From the NCBI GenBank assembly GCA_948099385.1, contig CANUEZ040000193.1, forward strand, positions 3,050,501-3,114,500: 64,000 bases of DNA. Reading direction: 5' to 3'. Shown piece by piece: positions 37,535 to 48,809 of this stretch. Below the pieces are notes generated by a model. That model was not told where the DNA came from. It searched no databases and saw only the letters and a program-made list of their open reading frames with translations. The position numbers and the translations under genes were made by a program. Every line of letters starts with the position of its first letter. Within the stretch, counting starts at the first letter, position 1. The DNA is from Fasciola hepatica (Eukaryota; Platyhelminthes; Trematoda; Plagiorchiida; Fasciolidae).

Positions 37535-39620
37535 TGTTTTTCAGGAAATTGTCATTTTTGAAAAAAGATGAATTGAATGGATACCCAGCAAATTTCTCCA
37601 CATTTGCTGTTTACAATTTTATCAAACAATGAAGGAGGTGGCACCTATTCAACTGACTTGCAAAGTGGACCATGTGTGTCACAAACCTAATTCACTCATG
37701 GTCTGTGTACAATTTCAAGGACTTATCTTCCCTTTCCATCGTAGGATACGTTTGGGAAAACCTAAGCCGATTAACTCTCAAATGCTGGCTCAACTGTTAT
37801 GCACCAATTCTTTCACTTGCTCTTGCAAAGACGATAGTATAGGAAGGACAAATTGTGATTACTTATGTTGAAGCTTATCTCCAGTTGAAGGACTGCTTCA
37901 ATAATCCATGACGTAACTAGTGGTCATCTGGATCGCACCTCAAATTCACCCAGTTATCTAGTTAGAACTGATGTTGCCGATTCAAACTCCGGCCTTGTTA
38001 ACATACAGTGAAGCAGGGCTAAATATGTAAGCGAAAAATTGACACAATTAGTTTAATAACTATGACGTTGATCATTCTGTGTAGTTGTGTAAACTCAGTT
38101 TTGTGTTCGTTTGTTGTTTTAACCATAAACAGCACACATTCTTGTTAGGCAATCTAAGATAATAAATTTAAAATTTAAAATTTTGAAGAGTTTCTTGTAC
38201 TTCGGCACTGGGTGATTGAATGAACGGGAGTCAGTGGACGTAATTAACGAAGTCGAAACGTTTTGGTTGAAACATCGAAAAGATCATGGTGAATGATAAT
38301 TTTGTGCAATTTCGGAATTCTATCACAGAATTTCAAGTCAAACCATTGTTTGTGGTCGGAACGGCATGTCATGATGACAGGCCTTTACAGTTTTGTAACA
38401 AAATGCTATAAATTCATAAAATCTGAACACAATAACGGGATTTCGGTTGAAAAGTTTATTTTCTAAATTTGTCTTCGGTATAATTTTTCGACAGTCATCA
38501 TGTGATGAAACGTTGGTTCACTCAGAATGTTTGATGCTATTTCCCGTTCCCTGGTTATTTGCTGAGTGGATTAAATTGTACGCTATGAAAATTGATTTTA
38601 CGATGGCTTGCCTAATCTAATTTAGTGATGAAAATTCTTTATTTGATGGGACTGTGACCATTTTTGTGTGATTTACTGAACCAAAATTTATGCTCAATGA
38701 ACACACTAGTTTGAGGTCAGTTTTAAAATTATTCCGCTCGGAGTCTCAGACATCAGTAAAAAGATAGACGGATATTACGATGAATTATCACATTTAGCCT
38801 TAACTGAGAGCTGGTTCTTTCAAAGCTGTCTTCAAAGACTCTCATCGAAACGGTAAAACTCGTCAGCTTTTCGGTTGATTCGAAATTATTTTACCGTGTT
38901 TTTCACTAGCATTCCTTTAGAACTTCAACTGCAATCTAATTTTCTTATATTCTTGAACGTACTACTCTACGCACAGGGTTTACTAGGGGGAAACCATGAT
39001 ATAGGGGTCACAAGTCATCAGACGTGAGTTGTACTACGCTAAAGTCAATTGTTTGCACAACATCAAAGTAAGTTCTTTGGAAACTTTTAATCACGTTTTC
39101 TTTTTGGACAATGGATGGGTTAAATGGTAAAATAGAAGACTTTTCCCCTCTCTCTGTCTCTCTAAGTCTTACTAAGCGTGTATAAAAACCAGATTAATTC
39201 TAGTAAAACAAATTAGTTTGGAATGAACGCAAATCATTTCCATCCTAACCTGATAGTTCGTAGAGGGCAGATCAGAATTTGTTTTACGTGTTGCTGTTTG
39301 TGCTTGCGAAGCGATTACTCTCTGAAACGGCTTATGAAAGCTAAGTGTTAGTTTTTTATAGAAAGCTGACGTTGATGGTGGTTGTATAGTAGGAAGCAAC
39401 AGTGCAGTCCGCTTACATCGTCACCAACATGATCTGTTGGCATCAATGGAGAAAGCTGCTTATTCGATCGCAGACCCACTTTCCGTCTGAGTTAATTACG
39501 AACTTACAATGCCGTCAAACCTTTTTGTAGGTCTAGGCTCCCATTAGTAGGCACTTGCTATACGTGTTCCTGAAGACGGAAGGGATTATATTCACACTAT
39601 TCTAAATTTTATTTTGTGAA
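37535..39620. other. no gene recognised
   Basis: There is no coding signal. A B-box-like GATTCAAACTCC at about 37979 is preceded by a loosely tRNA-like stretch, too decayed to call. A low-complexity AAATTTAAAATTTAAAATTTT stands at about 38163. Confidence 0.45.
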
Positions 39621-39626
39621 GTAGTA

Positions 39627-39986
39627 TTGATTAAGCCTACTGCTATTCATCTGGGCAGGATTTGTAGAGTTAGGACCATTGTGCGACACCCCGATTCTAC
39701 GTCATGTTGTCGGAAGGAGGATGCGAAAAGCCGTCCTATCATCCGTGTCCTGCGGGCACTATGCGCCCTTATTCACCGCACCTGTAGCACCGCTTTTATT
39801 CACAAAGCGTGAGTGGCTGAACTACAGCGAGTGCGTCGCTGCTGCTCCAAAGCTTCACTCCGTTTTTTATCCGAGCAACGGCGGTTTAGTTTACACGGAA
39901 CAGATAGGTGTCAAGGTCCGTCATGGTTCGGTGAGGCTGATCGGATGGTCGGTCCATCACAGACTACCGAAGCTTACTGGAATGAA
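39627..39986 (+). other. G+C- and CpG-rich patch with several overlapping open frames
   Basis: Compared with its flanks this block is clearly richer in G+C and in CpG. Three plus-strand frames (61-121 codons) are open over parts of it at once, which is usual for G+C-rich DNA because stop codons become rare. The translations are rich in Arg, Cys and Ser but match no family I know. It could be a remnant of a mobile element or of a host exon or promoter region. The right edge is a TG microsatellite. Confidence 0.35.

Positions 39987-40015
<29 letters not shown>
39987..40015. repeat. (TG)n microsatellite
   Basis: An uninterrupted TG run of about 14 units. Val/Cys-repeat and Thr/His-repeat frames over it are artefacts of the repeat. 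Confidence 0.95.
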
Positions 40016-40017
<2 letters not shown>

Positions 40018-40049
40018 ACGGAAGCGAGTAGAAGAGGTATTTGACAGAT

Positions 40050-42295
40050 CAGACGGTGCAAACGATCTTAGTAAGGAGGCGTAAACGAGGCACGAACAAA
40101 GCACTTTCCTATCCTCCAGGGCAAAGCAATGAACCAGAACCCGATGCCTTTCGGCAACAGTTATCCAGTCAGTCAAGCGGACATCAAAGGTGTAAGTACA
40201 GTCAAGGGCATTGGGCAATTTTAATGAATAGTCAGTGAGAAATGGATTCCCCTAGGCTACGAGGAAGCAAGTCAGATTTAGCCATAACTTGACGATTGAG
40301 GTTGTTCAGATGTACAAGAGCACACAAAGTAGTGAAGACCTCAAGTTTCTTTGTTGTGAATGAATTTTTACTGCTAGTTATTCAATAAGACAACGGTAAC
40401 TGAAATCCGGGAAAGGAATATCAATCCTAGTAAGAAGTGACCTGCTGTGGTAATAAAATTCAGTGATGACTTGTTCCGTCGGTTTTGTACCGTCCCACTA
40501 ACACTAGTGATGACTCACTTGCCCGTCTAGCTGGTTTGTCTGGCGGCGCCCAGATTGGTTGGTTCGGCTCTGGTTCTAAATTACATGAACTGTGAGACGA
40601 AATGTATTCACGGACAATGGATAACAAGGAAGAAAATCCGGAGACCTTATAACAACGATAGCTGGTTACAACTAGTTAAAAAGGCTCACATATTTCATCG
40701 CTCTTGAACAAAGTATGAGGTAATAACCGTCATGTAACACGTCATTACTATGTATTTTTCTGCAAGCTTCATGCTATTTTTGTTTTCAATAAAGGTATTC
40801 GGGTAATCCTTTCAGATATATAAACAATGCGGCACTCAGTGAGGCAAAACATCTGCAATTATTTTGCTTTAAATATAGGCAGATAGATGTTATCAAATGT
40901 TGAACGCTTCCATCCAGTCTCTCCTGATACTAAATCCATCGAAATGTTTGAAGTAAATCTCTACTCTTTCCCACTCATCATTTCTTACGAACGAAGAGGT
41001 TATCAATAACGGTGTCCTCACTATATGGATTCGACTTCATCAAGTACCCAGGGATAACGGTAAGTTGAAAACTCCGATTATCTGCGTACATTCCATTATT
41101 TGCTAGAAAACTATGACTTTTGTCTTTCTGAATTCGTAGACCCCGGCAATCCCAGGCCCCACGTTTAATTCTGTTTACTCATGTTTATCCATGTGCTCAC
41201 CCGGTCTTACTCCCTTATTCCTGGTACTCCGAAATAAGAGTTAAAAGTTCTGTTGCCTAATTCAATGGCAACCAGCCGTATTTCCTTACTCTCTTTTAAG
41301 TAACTGGACTTCGCACTTATTGATGTATTCAGAATCGTGTATACATTTGGGCGCAAGATACATTTAGATAACAGACACCCTTTGCCAAATGATAGTTGCT
41401 CCCACTAGGAAATATGATCTAATTTTCGATGTATTTCCTCTCACAAATATTCTTAAAATTCCCCTGTTCCTTACTTGGCTCTCATACTCACGAAAAGTGA
41501 GAGTGTATTGACTGACTTGTATCATGATCTTTTTGCATAAACTTCAGTTTTTTTATTCTGTTGTGTATACTACTGGCTCCGAATGCGGTGGGTGTTTGGA
41601 ACAAATACCTTTCACTGGAATGTAAGCATGCGAGCTTGAAAAATTACTGATTTCGAAAAAATTATTTCCGCTTCTCATTCGTGAACTGAAATATCTTCAC
41701 GGTACTGCCGAAAGACTGATCCTAAGAAGCATGAAGTTAATGAGGCCAGCGAATTTATAGTCGCCATTCAAGAACGAACAAGCCCCACAGTCTAGTCAAT
41801 TATAAACCGTGGTTATCAATAGATTTGGTCTCCACCGTCCGACTTTATCACCAGGTCCAACTGTACCATGTCCTTCTTTAAATTGCCTTTTTCATGGAAT
41901 CCAGAATGGTAAATCTTTCTGAAATATGCCTGCCATAGAGTTCTTAAAATATCTTCCAGTGAATTATTTTAAAGTTAGTTTTTGATTTGTCTTCTAGTAT
42001 GTTCATTACTTGTCCAAAGATTCACACCCATTTGGAAATGAAAACTCGTTGCGTATGAGCGATATTCCCTTTCGTCTATAAATATAGTTCAGCTGGTAAG
42101 AGAACTGAACAGTTGTGAATTTGCGATAACAGCAATAATTGTTTAACATTCTCGTGACGAGCCGAAACAGACTGACCGCATAAATCTCTGATAATAACTG
42201 ACTCTTGGACGATACAAAGAACGAACTCCTGCAGTGGCACGAAGGGGTTTCGAACTGCTGTTCCGTTGGATGCAAGCTGCCAGATGCCGGTTACA
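40050..42295. other. no gene recognised
   Basis: Only short frames and no motif. Nothing stands out on either strand. Confidence 0.5.
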
Positions 42296-42301
42296 CAAAA
42301 C

Positions 42302-42354
42302 CAGGGGCGGGGGAAGACTGTGGGTTGTGGGTGGGGCAGCCGGGGGGGGGGGGG
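42302..42354 (+). repeat. G-rich block ending in G13, quadruplex-like
   Basis: Successive G runs (GGGG, GGGGG, GGG, GGG, GGGG, then G13 at 42342-42354) are separated by short spacers on the plus strand. This meets the usual pattern for a G-quadruplex. Overlapping proline/alanine-rich minus frames arise from the C runs. Confidence 0.75.
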
Positions 42355-42359
42355 CACGA

Positions 42360-43640
42360 ATAATAAATGACACTTTTGATGCCTTCTCCAACTTGTCGGG
42401 GCGAACACAGATGATTAGCATTCAGTGCCGATGGACTAAAATCCTTCTGCCCAATAATAGGTCAAGAGATCCTTGAAGATGTGAATGAAATGAAGTTAGG
42501 AGTGTCTTTGGGTCAAATCGTATGCACATGGTCCACTGTTCGATTATGCATTCCACGATGTGGCAGTAGTGTGTGACCAAATCGATCCGTGGCCTACACC
42601 CGTCTGTCTGATTAGATATGCATCCTTGTGTCTTGTGTCACAGTCGGGAGCAAAGACGACCGACGGGTTTTTGTTGTTGGTGCTTGTGTTTGCATTGTGG
42701 AGGGTGGTGATGGTGGCCGTGGTTATTGTCTTTGTGCGACCGAATTTTTATCTGTGTTAGTCTGACCACGAGGCATCGGATAACTCGTGCCAATCATACA
42801 GATGATCAGTGTTCGATGACAAGTGTGCAACAAGCACAGACTCATTCCCGTCAATTCAAACGCACCAGTGGAGAACTTGCGTGAACATGTTTTGAGCGTA
42901 AGTACGTGCATAATGACAGTGTACCCATTTGTTCGCTTGTGTATACTGTGCTTTCTGATATAGCCTTACTGGTTGGGTCCATTGATCCTTCCAACTGCGA
43001 ACCATTTATTCTGCAATTTCAGTGGATATCTTGTACTTTTCACCAACCCCGAGGTGGAGCGAGCCAGTGGCTAAAACAACATTCTAATTAGAAATCCACA
43101 TATGCAAGTTTGACTCGTGTCAGTTGGTCGGACCTCTCAGTTAGAAGAGTCCGTTAAACATCCTGCAGTATTCTTTCATCTGCCTATATCTCAACTTACA
43201 GAGGGCAGAACAACACAAATTTCGCTCTCCATTCCATCAGATTTTGGTGCCCCTGACGTATTGGAAGCACTATGAGATGGTAAGCTAATTAAAATCTATC
43301 TGAAACGAGAGCGAAAAGTGAAAAAACTTGAATTGTGTAATCCTTCTAAGAGTAGTCCAAATAATTACAAGTTTGTGTTTCCTAACAAAGTGAACCTTCC
43401 TTGCAGTGAACTGGCTCAACCGACTCCTGACACCAGTAGATAATGAACAATGTGGGCAGAATTATTATCAGCCAACAATTTAAAGTGCTTTCAGTTAGCT
43501 TCTAATACATACCATATATCATCTCATAGAGTCCAAACAATAGGCAGTTGCACAAATACAAACAGAAAGATTCGTCCACGCTGAAACAAGTAGCATAATA
43601 AAGATAGCAAAGAAGTGATGGGAAACAAAGCAAGATTCGG
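42360..43640. other. no gene recognised
   Basis: No supported gene or repeat. The last few hundred bases could include the 3' flank of the neighbouring minus-strand Penelope fragment. Confidence 0.45.
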
Positions 43641-43644
43641 TGAC

Positions 43645-44015
43645 ATGTCACTACCACCGAAACATAGGTTGCGTAAGATGTGTTTTCGACACAAAGTTCA
43701 GGATTTCTCCGGCGAATGCTTGGTGGCTCTGTGATTTACTGGTCTCGTGATGATTCGGAATGCACTTATCGAGCCAACACGGTGACCTAATTCTAACAAA
43801 TGACGTTCCACTGTGATAGAAGATAATTTGCCTCGACGAAGACTCAAGTTGGTCGGGATATGCCCACACATTCTGGTAGAGAGACGGCATTCTCTCCTTT
43901 CCCCGTAACCTGTACCACAGGTACACTTAAATTTGTAAATATAATTGGAGGTGCCATGATCTTCCGGTCCATCTAAGCGACTATGAACACTTTGGTTATT
44001 ACAATAGTACCACAA
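43645..44015 (-). pseudogene. Penelope-like element fragment, GIY-YIG endonuclease end
   Basis: Two overlapping minus frames together spell the C-terminal nuclease of a Penelope-like element. They show SNYIYKFKCTCGTGYGERR (about 43950-43895), CRLSTRMCGHIP and LSSITVERHLLELGHRV (about 43820-43770), then SAFRIITRP. After a frame change they give AFAGEILNFVSKTHLTQPMF (about 43715-43655). The family form of the core is C-x-C-G-x-x-Y-I-G-R-T. Here the I-G after Y is missing, so the nuclease motif is broken. Weak similarity may extend upstream to about 44130, but no RT remnant is readable. The copy differs clearly from the one at 26.8-28.8 kb. Confidence 0.85.
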
Positions 44016-44139
44016 AATTCAGACTCTCCGACGAAACGCAAACTATGTTCATAAAGCATCAGTTGATGACTTTGTAAAAGATCGAAGGAATAATCGTGTT
44101 TGCCAAGGACATTGCACACGGTGTCCAATTCCACTTCCA

Positions 44140-47100
44140 CGAGGGAGCTTATTTGTAAAATATTATAGTCTGACCAAGGGTGACTCTTCTCCTTGGATTG
44201 GCCGGTTAGTTTGTGTACAAATTATGTACATGGGCTACTATAAAACGTCACCTATCGTTCAGCAAATTGTTATTCCTAATGGAATCAACATGACGGTCTG
44301 GAGTTCTCATTGTCTTTGGTTTAGTCCCTTGGAAATGTGGCATTGTTGCAATTCATTACCATACGAGATCGACTATCGACTGTTATTTTGATCTGCCTTT
44401 AGTATTCAGTCATTCTATCACACCATCAAATCAGTGATAATTACGTGCGCTATCATAGTAAGCCTTCTACTGACTAGTCCACCAATCTTTCTTGTTGTAC
44501 AAATTCCCGTCACTGCAGCTTTCCAACTGAACAGTCGCCGTATGAATCCTCCCCGCCGGTGCTTGCGCAGACTGCTGTACTCAGTGAAAGAATCCTGCCC
44601 AGTCTTGATTGTGGATCACGATGGGGAAGAAGTTTCTTGCTCGGACTGAGACGTGGGTGATTTCTACGTAGTGCCTCTGAGCTGCATTGCAAGTCTTTTG
44701 ATGTTCATGCTTAAAGCGACAACCCCTCACCTCGAACTCGAACAGGACTTGCATTTAATCGAAATTATGGGAAAAATGTTAAAGAGGGGACTCTATAAGC
44801 TGTGTGGGCAGATGTATAAGGAACTTATGGGCAGGCTACTTTGCACTAGATCCGTCGGCAGACACATTTGCACCTTTTTCACTCTGAATTAGGACGATGA
44901 AACAGGGTAAAGAAATGCCATAGTCAGATATCCTCCAAAGTATCTGAATGTCCGCAACCTCTGAGCAGTAAAGATGATGGACTTTGTGTGCCATCCATGA
45001 AGATAACACAATTCTCCTCTTACAATTTGATAATATCGCGCATTATGGGAAAAACAAGTTATTCTTTTTACTTTCCCTTAAATAAACTAAAATAATCCAT
45101 ATATTTGATAACATTCAGTCGCATAATACGAAGTTTAGTCAATGAACTCAGTGAAATTCCACTTGGCTTATACGTCGAAAGAGCTCAAGATCAAAAGAAC
45201 ATGAAGACCATCTTTCCCAAGAAAAGACCCGAGTGTGGTGGTGGAGATAATCCTAGATCGAGACTTTTGTTTGTTTTCACAGTTATTGTTGAAAGACTGG
45301 GTAATTATACATCACTCACCAGATAAGGAAACCCTTTTCTTCCATGTTATTTTATACCAGTCTATTAAAAACGAGCACAAGGGTATAGAGTCATGTCTTC
45401 CGGTCAGGCATCGATCAGATTCAATCCAGAACGGAAAGAGCAATAGAGAAGAGAGGAGATAAGAGTTCAATAAAATTTCATTCAAGTTTCTGCTCTGGAT
45501 TTTCATAAGGTCCAACTTTTACTCAGTTCGGTCTCTCTTTCCAGACGAAGAACTTAATTTGATTAGTTGTTGCTGTTTTCCCGTAAATATAATCACTCTC
45601 TGTGAGATAAGTCTAGTTCCATGGCACGAGATGCAGAAAATATCCGTGTGAAATCTGGTGTAAAATCAAGTCCATAGCATTAGTGATATAACCACGAAGA
45701 CGCAAATTGAAGATAGTATATTTAAATCATGATTAGGAGCTATTTTCACGGGCAGTTTGTTGATCTCTGGCGATTATTTCAGTGGCTTATGTTTGCCTAC
45801 AAGGAATTTAAATAACGCTGTCATTTGCTTTAAGTTTATTACATGGAAAAGGTAAATTTTTCAGTGACACTGGTTTTCAGACAAGTGCTACCAGGTTGTC
45901 TACGACTAACTGAGCGAATTTCATCGACACTGTTGTATCGCTTGAAGAAACCAATTGAAAGGTACATCTTTCTCAATGTAAACGGCGATAGTCGGGTAAG
46001 ATCGAAGATAAACATTTTTAACAGGTTGCTGTCTAGTCTTATACTAACTCGGTTTTGATAGGCTTCCTCATTCCCAATAATATCAACCTGATAAATTATA
46101 AGGGTCGTGGGTAGATTCAGAGCAATGAAGCTTGAATTCAAAGTGTTTTATCCTTAGCTTTAGACTGAATAGGACTTCTGCGCCTCTTGTGCGGTAAACT
46201 ACTGGTTTGGTGTGAAAATCAATGTATTTGAAATATAATGGAAACATCACGCGCATTTCTGTCTGATTGTTCAGTCTCAAAAGCCGGAATCACACCGACA
46301 ACATTCAACTTACCTATTCTAGCTATTCTAGCAAGGTCGGTGGGTTTTCACCTTGGATCTTATATGTTCCCCGAATTAGAGTTTAGGCTCCTCACGCCTC
46401 TATGGACGCGTTCAATATAACTGAAAACTCCTTTTCCAAGTTAATTTGGAGACCATCTTCCGTCCAATAGGAGAGTGTATACAAACAATCACACGCCTGA
46501 ACAACAAACAGGCTGGATTGAGGATCTCTGCAAAACGTGCAGACAAACCCACATACAAGCATATTTGCTTGTATCAGAGGTACCCATGATCACTGCACAC
46601 GGTTCATCAATAATGATGATTGAGTCCTTCCCTGCATTGCGTGACCGACAAGAATTTACGAATTTGAATGGGATGGTAGAAGCTGACGTGTTTGATTGAA
46701 TCCAGAAGATTGAATAGATACAAAGAAACCGCTCTTCGCCATTGAATCAACAATGTCAGAGAGGTGTCACGACAAGTGAAGCTTGTGACATTTTAGTAGG
46801 AAACGGCAAAGACGTGAGAAGGCAAAAAGCTCTAAAATAATCAGTCTGGAGACGCGAATTTTCCTTATCAGTTTGCCAAAACAGAAATTAAGATTCTGAA
46901 ATTAGGCCAAAAACATATGCGAAACTAGACAGTCAGAAAGTGAGGGGAACAGCGGTAGGGGTGAAATTTCAAGAGACAACTTTTGAAGCAACCACGTTTG
47001 AATTGTATTGTATTCCGCTCCGACATTCAGTCTCTGCGGTGCTTTCTGAATTACCAAAACCAGTTCTAGGCTGGGCATAACAAACCAATTTAATTACCTT

Positions 47101-48050
47101 TCTTGCCGTTTCCACCCACAAAATTACAGCAGATGAGTACGAAATAAACGTTCTGTTAGGGGTATGAACGGTTTTATTCAGATACAAACCGTGAGCTTTT
47201 AAAATGTTGACTAAATGATTTACCATGCACTGATATTGTGATTAGCTCGCTGTTGGCATGGAACGAGTGTTGGACTTCGAATAAACAAGTAAATCTTGAC
47301 CAGCAGTTACGAAAGTCATTCGGTCCTGTGGAATAAGCACAGAAACTGGCACACATTTTTCTGGGACATCATTTGTTTGAATATCATTTACCTTGGGAAA
47401 GTGCAAAGAATGCACACTTTCCCTGTATAGACTTTCACAAGCAGCTGAATCTTTTAATGGATATGCTCGTCCCTGCCCTACAAATGGAAGTTCATTCATC
47501 TTTGCTTTGTTCTGTGAAGACGAAAACGAAGAAGGAACAGTTCTTTAAAAGAGGAAACCACTTGTTTGCTGGAATCAATAAAAAGTCGAATTCTATTGTT
47601 TTTTCACCATGCACTTTGGTTTGTAAGGAAAACTTGGTGATATTGTGAAAAATTTTCTACATCTGATGCATTTTTCAGTTGATAAGCTGCGGGTAATACG
47701 AGTTAACACAGCCAAAAATACTCATGCAACATCGATTCTGCTAGACGGGGAACTGGTTTTATAAGCTTCAACCAAGATAAACTAATGTTGCACCACTTTC
47801 TTTTGAGAACTTTGTCTGATATGCCGAGTGATAGGTGAAGTCATCTTTATCGGATAATTAGGTAGCTATTTGTGAAATCCAGCCATGACTAGCGTTCTAT
47901 CAGCTATAGAATAAATCCACACACGGTGTGCCTAATTTATAGAGGCCCGTATTTCTCTGATGACCTTCAGTCTGCGATCCAAATCTAGATCCGACGAACA
48001 CTGGAAATTATCACTTTTCGGACACAAAGTGTCACTCAAAGTTATTTTAT
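44140..48050. other. no gene recognised
   Basis: Many short frames (at most 100 codons) on both strands without family motifs. Overlapping minus frames at 46969-47499 have few stops but resemble nothing I know. Confidence 0.45.
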
Positions 48051-48057
48051 TACATAC

Positions 48058-48182
48058 CTGCGCATGAATGCAGTAGAACGGCAAGCCCCATAGAATGAAG
48101 GGCCTAGTTCACTATCAGGTGTAGCCGGCAACCGGAACCTGAGACTTGTTGTGAAGACCCAAATAAAGTCCTAATAGATCAA
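48058..48182 (+). repeat. unclassified dispersed repeat, copy A
   Basis: This copy shares a series of anchored blocks in the same order and spacing with 48676-48806: CATGAATGCAGTA / CATGAGTGCAGTA, CCATAGAATGAAGGGC / CCATAGCCTCAAAGGC, TAGCCGGCAACC / TAGCCGGTAACC, GAGACTTG / AAGACTTGG and AAAGTCCTAATAGATC / GAGGTCCCAATCTTTC. No coding or tRNA-like part is visible. It could be part of an LTR or a SINE body. Confidence 0.65.
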
Positions 48183-48189
48183 ATGTGGT

Positions 48190-48670
48190 TACGAGCTGGG
48201 TGGTAGTGGAATACTGTCTACCTCCAAAATGACAGGCTGTGGTGTGATTCAGACTTCTCGCAGCTGCGGTGGTGTATAAAAGCCATAAACCACTCGAGCG
48301 CCACCGGTCTGGCAACTTAGCATACACCATCTGCAAGTTAATGGATGCGGCTGACTGTAAACTGCTTAGAGAGGTAAGCCAATTGTACGTAAAGCAACTT
48401 CAGTCTAAGTTAGAAACCCGAAGCATTTCCGTTCGCTTACCACACCGAATGTGTGTGATAGTGACCTAAAGTCGCCTTATTAGGCACTGTCGCTTGTAGC
48501 GTCACCTATTTTTTACTCGATAGATTTTCGGTAAAAGTGTTGCAAAATTATCATGTGATTGTTTTTTTTACTGAAGAATTAAAAATAATATAGATACTTG
48601 TATATGCTTAACGTGGTGTCAGTACACACGTGATGTTTAAACCCTCGGTACACAGCAGCAACACAAGACA
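48190..48670. other. no gene recognised between repeat copies
   Basis: A plus frame at 48269-48469 is open but shows no family motif. A TATAAAAG at about 48275 looks like a TATA box, but no transcript structure backs it. Confidence 0.4.
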
Positions 48671-48675
48671 ACACC

Positions 48676-48806
48676 ACGTGCACATGAGTGCAGTACAAAA
48701 GTTATATTCCATAGCCTCAAAGGCTCATTGCACTGTTAGGGATAGCCGGTAACCAAACTCCAAGACTTGGAATGTATACCTATGCGAGGTCCCAATCTTT
48801 CATACC
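48676..48806 (+). repeat. unclassified dispersed repeat, copy B
   Basis: Direct-orientation partner of 48058-48182, starting about 618 bp downstream. The blocks CACATGAGTGCAGTA, TTCCATAGCC, TCATTGCACTGTTAGG, GATAGCCGGTAACC and CCAAGACTTGG line up with copy A at moderate identity. The divergence indicates two old copies rather than a fresh tandem duplication. Confidence 0.65.
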
Positions 48807-48809
48807 TGA

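Noticed and set aside
39964..40218. 84-codon minus frame with a Thr/His repeat
   Set aside because: The repeat part is the TG microsatellite read on the other strand, and the rest has no motif.
42076..42476. Proline/alanine-rich and glycine-rich frames
   Set aside because: They arise from the G-rich block and its complement. Several frames are open at once because of composition.
48270..48282. TATAAAAG as a core promoter
   Set aside because: Common by chance in A+T-rich DNA, with no gene or transcript structure downstream.
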